Positions 59,533 through 64,000 of a stretch of DNA of 64,000 nt are shown here, piece by piece. The stretch's first letter is position 1, and each line of letters begins with the position of its first letter. A model generated the notes under the pieces. That model was not told the origin of the DNA. It was given only the letters and a program-made list of their open reading frames with translations, and ran no database searches. Made by a program: the position numbers and the translations under genes. This DNA is from an uncultured Hungatella sp. (GTDB taxonomy: Bacteria > Bacillota > Clostridia > Lachnospirales > Lachnospiraceae), in the NCBI GenBank assembly GCA_910585435.1, contig CAJUEJ010000022.1, positions 6,254 through 70,253 on the forward strand. The letters run 5' to 3'.

Positions 59533-60567
59533 ATGAGAAAGGACGTATTGAAAAAGACAGCTGCTGTACTGGCATTTTCTCTTGCACTGACAGGGTGCGG
59601 CGTGGGCAAGGGAGAGACGTCAAAGCCCAGTGAGACACAGGCGGAGGAGACAACTGAGGAGACGACCAGGGAGACCACGACACAGGCAGAGGAGGAGACC
59701 TACTCTCCTGAGGAGATGGATTTAATCAAATACAATTATTACGTGGATCTGAACAATGATATTGTGGATATTCTGGACTCTATCGGCTACTATTTTGAGG
59801 TGGTGGAGTATGCTGAAGAATTTTCCCTGCTTCCGGATACAGGGCTTACATACGGATACCGGGTGTATGGCAAGAACTCAGATATTATCGATGACTGCCT
59901 GTATCTTGCTGACATGGAGCCGTCTTACGGTGAGATGGATACTCTGATTAAGGAGATGGCAGAGCCTCTGCGGGCTGTTATGGATACGTTTTTAGAGATT
60001 GGAAGAAGCTATGACTATGCGGACAATCAGTATCAGAAGGCAAAAGAGTACCATGCTGTTATCTATGGGGCTGCGGATACAGTTGCGGAGCTTGGCTACC
60101 AGTATATGGATGCTATTGCCGAGATGGGAGAGGCCAAGATGGCAGAGGAAGAGGAGCGGATGAAGGAAGAGGGAATGCTGATTATCTATAATTCCAGCCG
60201 CGGTATCTCCATCGGAAAAGAGATCTTAAATGAGATTGCCAGACAGGGAATCAGCGATGAAACCCTTACAGAGCTGGATCTTACGGAAATCCGCAATCTT
60301 CATGATGAGCTGGTGGCGGTTGTGGCGGATCTGGATGCTGCTACAGCGGACAATGACCAGCTGATCAAGGAATCTCTCTCCAACTCCAGGCCTTTTGACG
60401 GGCTTTATGATTCCCTGATCCAGGCTCTTGAGTGGATGATAAAACAGGTAGAGAGCGGGCAGCCAGTTGACTTAAGCCATTCAGGCGCGCCTCTTGGCTC
60501 TATCGGGCATTTTTCGGAGACCTTAAGTAAATGTATTGAGCGATACAACAGTGTGTTCGGCGGTTGA
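59533..60567 (+). CDS. DUF3829-like lipoprotein
   Basis: 344 residues. Signal peptide with lipobox LTGC (Cys about 22), a Thr/Glu-rich tether (about 28-58) and an all-helical domain to the end (YNYYVDLNNDIVDILDSIGYYFEVV…), similar in pattern to DUF3829 lipoproteins. Surface-exposed on the membrane; function unknown. It precedes an ECF sigma operon but has its own ribosome site (GGAGGAAG). Confidence 0.72.
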   Translation: MRKDVLKKTAAVLAFSLALTGCGVGKGETSKPSETQAEETTEETTRETTTQAEEETYSPEEMDLIKYNYYVDLNNDIVDILDSIGYYFEVVEYAEEFSLLPDTGLTYGYRVYGKNSDIIDDCLYLADMEPSYGEMDTLIKEMAEPLRAVMDTFLEIGRSYDYADNQYQKAKEYHAVIYGAADTVAELGYQYMDAIAEMGEAKMAEEEERMKEEGMLIIYNSSRGISIGKEILNEIARQGISDETLTELDLTEIRNLHDELVAVVADLDAATADNDQLIKESLSNSRPFDGLYDSLIQALEWMIKQVESGQPVDLSHSGAPLGSIGHFSETLSKCIERYNSVFGG

Positions 60568-60726
60568 TGACAGCGGGTAAAATTTTATAGGACGCATCTT
60601 TCAGGACGCTTTAAAGGGCTTGTGTGACAGGCTGTTTAGGGCGTCTGTTTTTGTGTGATAATTCAGTCTTTGGCTCCATAGCTACAGCATTTGCGCCGTT
60701 TAAAGTTTGGTTTTGCCAAGATTTAT

Positions 60727-60755
60727 TGAAACATTTTTTTGCGTTACTCCGTCTA
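60727..60755 (+). promoter_or_regulatory. ECF-type promoter of the sigma/anti-sigma operon
   Basis: TGAAAC (60727-60732), 17-bp spacer rich in T, CGTCTA (60750-60755). This is an ECF sigma pattern rather than a sigma-A one and lies 35 bp before the sigma gene, so positive autoregulation is likely. Confidence 0.65.
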
Positions 60756-60789
60756 ATAGATAGAAAAGAGCAAAGGAGATGAACTGCAG

Positions 60790-61308
60790 ATGGAAGAGCT
60801 GGTGAGACAGGCCCAGAAGGGGGACGCGGATGCATTTACCCGATTGATGCAGTCCCAGATGCAGAATATGTACAAGACGGCAAGGAGTGTGGTAAGGAAT
60901 GACGAGGACGCAGCAGATGCCATATCGGATACGATTCTTGCATGCTGGGAGAAGATAGGGCAGCTTAAGGATGTACAGCTTTTTAAGACATGGATGACAA
61001 GAATTCTTATCAACAAATGCAATGACATTTTAAGGCAGTACAAGAAGAACCGTATGGGAGAAGAGGCCTGGGGGACAGGGAAGTCCCCGGAGCAGTATGA
61101 GCGGGTGGAATGGCTGGAGACGTTAAACAGACTGGATGAAAAGTACAGGACAGTACTGGTTCTCTACTATGTGGATGGGCTGAGTACGGCTGAGATCGGG
61201 CAGATCTTAAAAATGCCGGATGCCACGGTGCGGACCAGGCTGGCCAGAGGGCGGAATCAGATGACAGCTATTTACAGTATGGAACCGGAAAGGAGAGTCA
61301 GGGGATGA
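60790..61308 (+). CDS. ECF-type RNA polymerase sigma factor
   Basis: 172 residues. Region 2 (about 5-75: GDADAFTRLMQSQMQNMYKT, DEDAADAISDTILACWEKI) and region 4 (about 108-165: LDEKYRTVLVLYYVDGLSTA, EIGQILKMPDATVRTRLARG). Groups with SigV-like factors of clostridia that pair with DUF4179 proteins. AAAGGAG precedes the ATG. Overlaps the anti-sigma gene by 4 bp. Confidence 0.95.
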   Translation: MEELVRQAQKGDADAFTRLMQSQMQNMYKTARSVVRNDEDAADAISDTILACWEKIGQLKDVQLFKTWMTRILINKCNDILRQYKKNRMGEEAWGTGKSPEQYERVEWLETLNRLDEKYRTVLVLYYVDGLSTAEIGQILKMPDATVRTRLARGRNQMTAIYSMEPERRVRG

Positions 61309-62480
61309 GGGAGAAAGAGATGGACTTGCTGGTAAAAGAGATTGAGATTCCGGAGATTGTACAGAGAAAGGCGGATATTGCGTTTAAGCGGATACAGGAG
61401 GAAGACTGGGAGAGGAGGAGAATCATCTCTTACAGGAAGGCAAGGAACAGAAAATTCGCAGTGATTGTGGCGGCAACAGCAGGAATCATGGCAGCTGTCA
61501 CAGCATGTACGGCGGCGTATCTTCACTGGAGCAGAGGGCTGGAGGCAGAGCTTCATGTGACAGAGGCGCAGAAACGGTACCTGGAGGATATAAAGATTGC
61601 GGCGCCGGCAGGAGAGGATAGTGGCGTCACCTCTGGGGGAGTGACGGTGACACCGGTGCAGAGTATTGTGGACAGCAGGTTTGCATTTTTATCTTTTAAA
61701 ATTGAGGGATATGATTTGGAAGAAGGGAAAGAGCCCTGCTTTGAGAATATAGGAATCACTGTGGACGGCAGTGCTGATTTTTCCTGGTCGGCCAGCTTCT
61801 ATAATGGGCTGACAACAGATGAAATGGGGAGAGCCGTCTGCCAGGATGGTACTCTTGTACAGGATTTACCGGAGGGAGTTTTTGCGGAGCAGTATGTGGC
61901 GGAGGATGGAACCATGGAATATGATGTTCTTATGATGGCGAATGTGGAAGAGGGAATGTTTATTGATGCTCCTGTTCATGTGGTGTTTGAAAATCTGGGA
62001 ATTGTGCATAAGGCGGAGTTTTTCCCTGATTTGGAGGGACGGTGGGAGTTTGACATAAATCTTTCCGGTTCGGATAAGGTGCGGCATGTGATGTCAGGTA
62101 ATGAGATTGGAGACAGCGGGGCTGTGGTAAACTATGCGGATATTTCTCCGATTTCGCTGCAGGTGACGTATGATTTTGAAGCACAGCCGGAGGAGATAGA
62201 GGGTGTCGGGGAAGACGGGCAGCCCATTACCAGTACGCTCTATAAGGAACCGCCTGTCCTTACAGGCGTGCGTCTGAAGGATGGAACGCTGCTTGTGGGC
62301 ATATGCAACGGAGGAATGACATCCTGGGAGGATTTGGAAAAGGGCATTTACAAGGAAACATTTGCCACCAGCAGGGTGATTGATACGGAGAAGGTGGATG
62401 CACTTTTGTATTTAAAGCCGGATGGGAACGGGGAAACTATGTTTGCAGAGGAGAATCTGTATATTGTTCCGGTGGAATAG
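61305..62480 (+). CDS. Membrane anti-sigma factor with DUF4179 domain
   Basis: 391 residues. A short cytoplasmic segment (1-48, KEIEIPEIVQRKADIAFKRIQEE) presumably binds the sigma factor, one membrane helix lies at about 50-70, and an extracytoplasmic DUF4179-type domain fills the rest. ATGA overlap with the sigma gene. It would hold the sigma factor inactive until an envelope signal, possibly via regulated proteolysis. The signal is unknown. Confidence 0.87.
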   Translation: MREKEMDLLVKEIEIPEIVQRKADIAFKRIQEEDWERRRIISYRKARNRKFAVIVAATAGIMAAVTACTAAYLHWSRGLEAELHVTEAQKRYLEDIKIAAPAGEDSGVTSGGVTVTPVQSIVDSRFAFLSFKIEGYDLEEGKEPCFENIGITVDGSADFSWSASFYNGLTTDEMGRAVCQDGTLVQDLPEGVFAEQYVAEDGTMEYDVLMMANVEEGMFIDAPVHVVFENLGIVHKAEFFPDLEGRWEFDINLSGSDKVRHVMSGNEIGDSGAVVNYADISPISLQVTYDFEAQPEEIEGVGEDGQPITSTLYKEPPVLTGVRLKDGTLLVGICNGGMTSWEDLEKGIYKETFATSRVIDTEKVDALLYLKPDGNGETMFAEENLYIVPVE

Positions 62481-62494
62481 ATAGATGATTTTTA

Positions 62495-62522
62495 TTGTGT
62501 TTTTTGGATATTTTTGTATAAT
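62495..62522 (+). promoter_or_regulatory. Promoter of the GMP synthase gene
   Basis: TTGTGT (62495-62500), 16-bp spacer, TATAAT (62517-62522). The 40-nt leader is too short for a purine riboswitch. Confidence 0.55.
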
Positions 62523-62565
62523 AGAAGGAGTAAGGCAAATATACAAAAATTAGGAGAAGAAAATC

Positions 62566-63858
62566 ATGAAGCAGGATATGATAGTAATTCTTGATTTAGG
62601 AAGTACGGAGAATACCACCATTGCCCGACAGATTCGGGAACTGGGTGTATACAGCGAGATTCATCCCCATGATATCACCCTGGAGGAACTTAAAAAACTG
62701 CAGAATGTAAAGGGAATCGTGTTAAACGGCGGCAAGAACCGTGTGGTAGACGGTAAACCAGTGGATATTTCCCCGGAATTATATGACTGCGGTTATCCGA
62801 TGATTGCCGTTGACCATCCGACGGCAAAGTGTGAGAGGGCGTTTGACATCCTTCCGGATGAAGAGACGTTGAAAAAATTTGTGTTTGATGTCTGCCATGC
62901 CGAGGCAAACTGGAATATGAAGAATTTCATTGAGGATCAGGTGGAACTGATTCGGAAGCAGGTGGGGGATAAGAAGGTGCTTCTGGCTCTTTCCGGCGGT
63001 GTGGATTCTTCTGTGGTGGCTGCTATGTTGATTAAAGCCATCGGGCAGCAGCTGGTATGTGTCCATGTGAACCATGGCCTGATGAGGAAGAACGAGTCGG
63101 AAAGCGTTATTGAGGTATTTAAAAATCAGCTTCATGCCAACCTGATTTATGTAGATGCCACCGAGAGATTTTTAGGAAAGCTGGAGGGAGTTGGGGACCC
63201 GGAGAGGAAGAGGAAGATTATCGGCGGAGAATTTATCCGTGTGTTTGAGGAAGAGGCCAGGAAATTGGAGGGGATTGATTTCCTGGGCCAGGGAACCATC
63301 TATCCGGATATCATCGAGAGCGGAACCAAGACGGCCAAGATGGTAAAATCCCATCATAATGTAGGCGGTCTGCCGGAGGATTTGAAATTTGAACTGGTGG
63401 AGCCTCTTAAGCAGCTGTTTAAGGATGAGGTGAGGGCCTGCGGCGTGGAGCTGGGGCTTCCGGCTTCCATGGTATACCGTCAGCCGTTCCCTGGGCCGGG
63501 ACTGGGCGTGAGATGCTTGGGGGCCATCACCAGGGACAGGCTGGAGGCTGTGCGGGAGTCCGATGCGATTCTGCGGGAGGAATTTGAGAAGGCCGGGCTG
63601 GATAAGAAGGTATGGCAGTATTTTACCGTGGTTCCGGATTTCAAGTCCGTAGGCGTGAAGAACAATGCCAGATGTTTTGATTATATGGTGATTATCCGGG
63701 CTATCAATACTGTTGACGCTATGAGCGCAACCATTGAGAGAGTGGATTGGGATGTGCTGCAGAGGATTACGGACAGGATATTGGCAGAGGTGGGGAACGT
63801 GTGCAGAGTTTGCTATGATATGAGTCCGAAGCCGCCGGCTACCATAGAGTTCGAGTGA
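62566..63858 (+). CDS. guaA: GMP synthase with truncated, inactive glutaminase domain
   Basis: 430 residues against about 510-525 for normal GuaA. The start (ILDLGSTENTTIARQIREL) aligns with the GATase domain, but where GVCYGMQ with the catalytic Cys should appear it reads MIAVDHPTAKCE. The sequence then jumps to the linker (KKFVFDVCHAEANW), losing about 85 residues and the His-x-Glu part of the triad. The ATP-pyrophosphatase domain is intact (LALSGGVDSSVVAAML, GQGTIYPDIIESG, KSHHNVGGLPEDL), as is the dimerisation domain (FPGPGLGVRCLG, KPPATIEFE). It should make GMP from XMP using free ammonia. No frameshift is apparent, so the shortening is evolved. Confidence 0.9.
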   Translation: MKQDMIVILDLGSTENTTIARQIRELGVYSEIHPHDITLEELKKLQNVKGIVLNGGKNRVVDGKPVDISPELYDCGYPMIAVDHPTAKCERAFDILPDEETLKKFVFDVCHAEANWNMKNFIEDQVELIRKQVGDKKVLLALSGGVDSSVVAAMLIKAIGQQLVCVHVNHGLMRKNESESVIEVFKNQLHANLIYVDATERFLGKLEGVGDPERKRKIIGGEFIRVFEEEARKLEGIDFLGQGTIYPDIIESGTKTAKMVKSHHNVGGLPEDLKFELVEPLKQLFKDEVRACGVELGLPASMVYRQPFPGPGLGVRCLGAITRDRLEAVRESDAILREEFEKAGLDKKVWQYFTVVPDFKSVGVKNNARCFDYMVIIRAINTVDAMSATIERVDWDVLQRITDRILAEVGNVCRVCYDMSPKPPATIEFE

Positions 63859-64000
63859 TGAAATGGGCTTCAAGAACCCAGTGTTTATGTGGGTTACAAG
63901 CAAATTTGTTTAGGAACTGGCAACGATTTGGCAACATTTTCAACATCACGCACTAAATAATTACATCATTAGCATAAGAAAACCTTGCTGATTTTCAGAT
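63859..64000. other. Sequence downstream of guaA, possible integration-site region
   Basis: A small hairpin AACCCA/TGGGTT (about 63876-63896) follows the stop, then a TTTGGCAAC-type repeat (TGGCAACGATTTGGCAACA). No gene start is visible before the window ends. The 3' end of guaA is a common attachment site of integrative elements in Firmicutes, but no integrase is visible. Confidence 0.3.

Noticed and set aside
62481..62565. Purine riboswitch before guaA
   Set aside because: The leader after the predicted start is about 40 nt and lacks the conserved junction sequences.

Overview
The window looks like chromosome of a gut-type Clostridia, most likely Lachnospiraceae (Enterocloster/Hungatella/Lachnoclostridium-like). 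Grounds: roughly 50% GC, strong AGGAGG ribosome binding sites, many CUT1 sugar ABC transporters paired with YesM-type histidine kinases and AraC-type response regulators, Firmicutes gene order secG-rnr-smpB, high-molecular-weight rubredoxin, ECF sigma/DUF4179 pairs and a Hol_Tox-type small toxin. No rRNA, tRNA, CRISPR array or intact transposase was found; the only large RNA gene is tmRNA.

Layout. 1-5576: end of a solute-binding protein, two CUT1 permeases, a YesM-like kinase, an AraC-type regulator and an amidohydrolase. 5562-13598: a DeoR-family repressor divergent from an operon with a glycerol-3-phosphate-dehydrogenase-like enzyme, a UgpC/MalK ATPase, two permeases, a lipoprotein binding protein and a cytoplasmic alkaline-phosphatase-superfamily phosphodiesterase. 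Together these suggest uptake and breakdown of a phosphorylated compound. 13620-13940: a complete type I toxin-antitoxin locus. 14171-18674: eno, secG, rnr, smpB. 18760-30724: a 12-kb block between smpB and ssrA holding a CcdA-thioredoxin fusion and a third CUT1/two-component locus ending in a giant GH106-like glycosidase. 30775-31111: tmRNA (ssrA).

31657-43807: a surface polysaccharide locus with XRE regulator, priming sugar transferase, metallophosphoesterase, two Wzz-like proteins (the second carrying a degenerate GGDEF domain), Wzy-like polymerase, PssD/PssE pair, three glycosyltransferases and a flippase. It is followed by a 165-bp long-palindrome element. 44075-50167: a small protein, a large PAS hybrid kinase, a coiled-coil protein, a zinc-ribbon protein and a flagellin with an inserted HExxH zinc-protease domain (flagellinolysin type) behind a sigma-D-like promoter. 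50492-63858: GH3, ilvE, AEC transporter, ogt-tag alkylation repair pair, MATE pump, flavin reductase-rubredoxin, Sel1-repeat protein, DUF3829-like lipoprotein, ECF sigma/anti-sigma pair, and a GMP synthase whose glutaminase domain has lost its catalytic part.

The most notable items are the proteolytic flagellin, the Wzz-GGDEF fusion, the convergent type I toxin-antitoxin locus with matching RNA 5' ends, the glutaminase-less GuaA, the 165-bp palindrome and the split smpB/ssrA pair. Only one ABC ATPase is present for three CUT1 permease sets, which suggests ATPase sharing.
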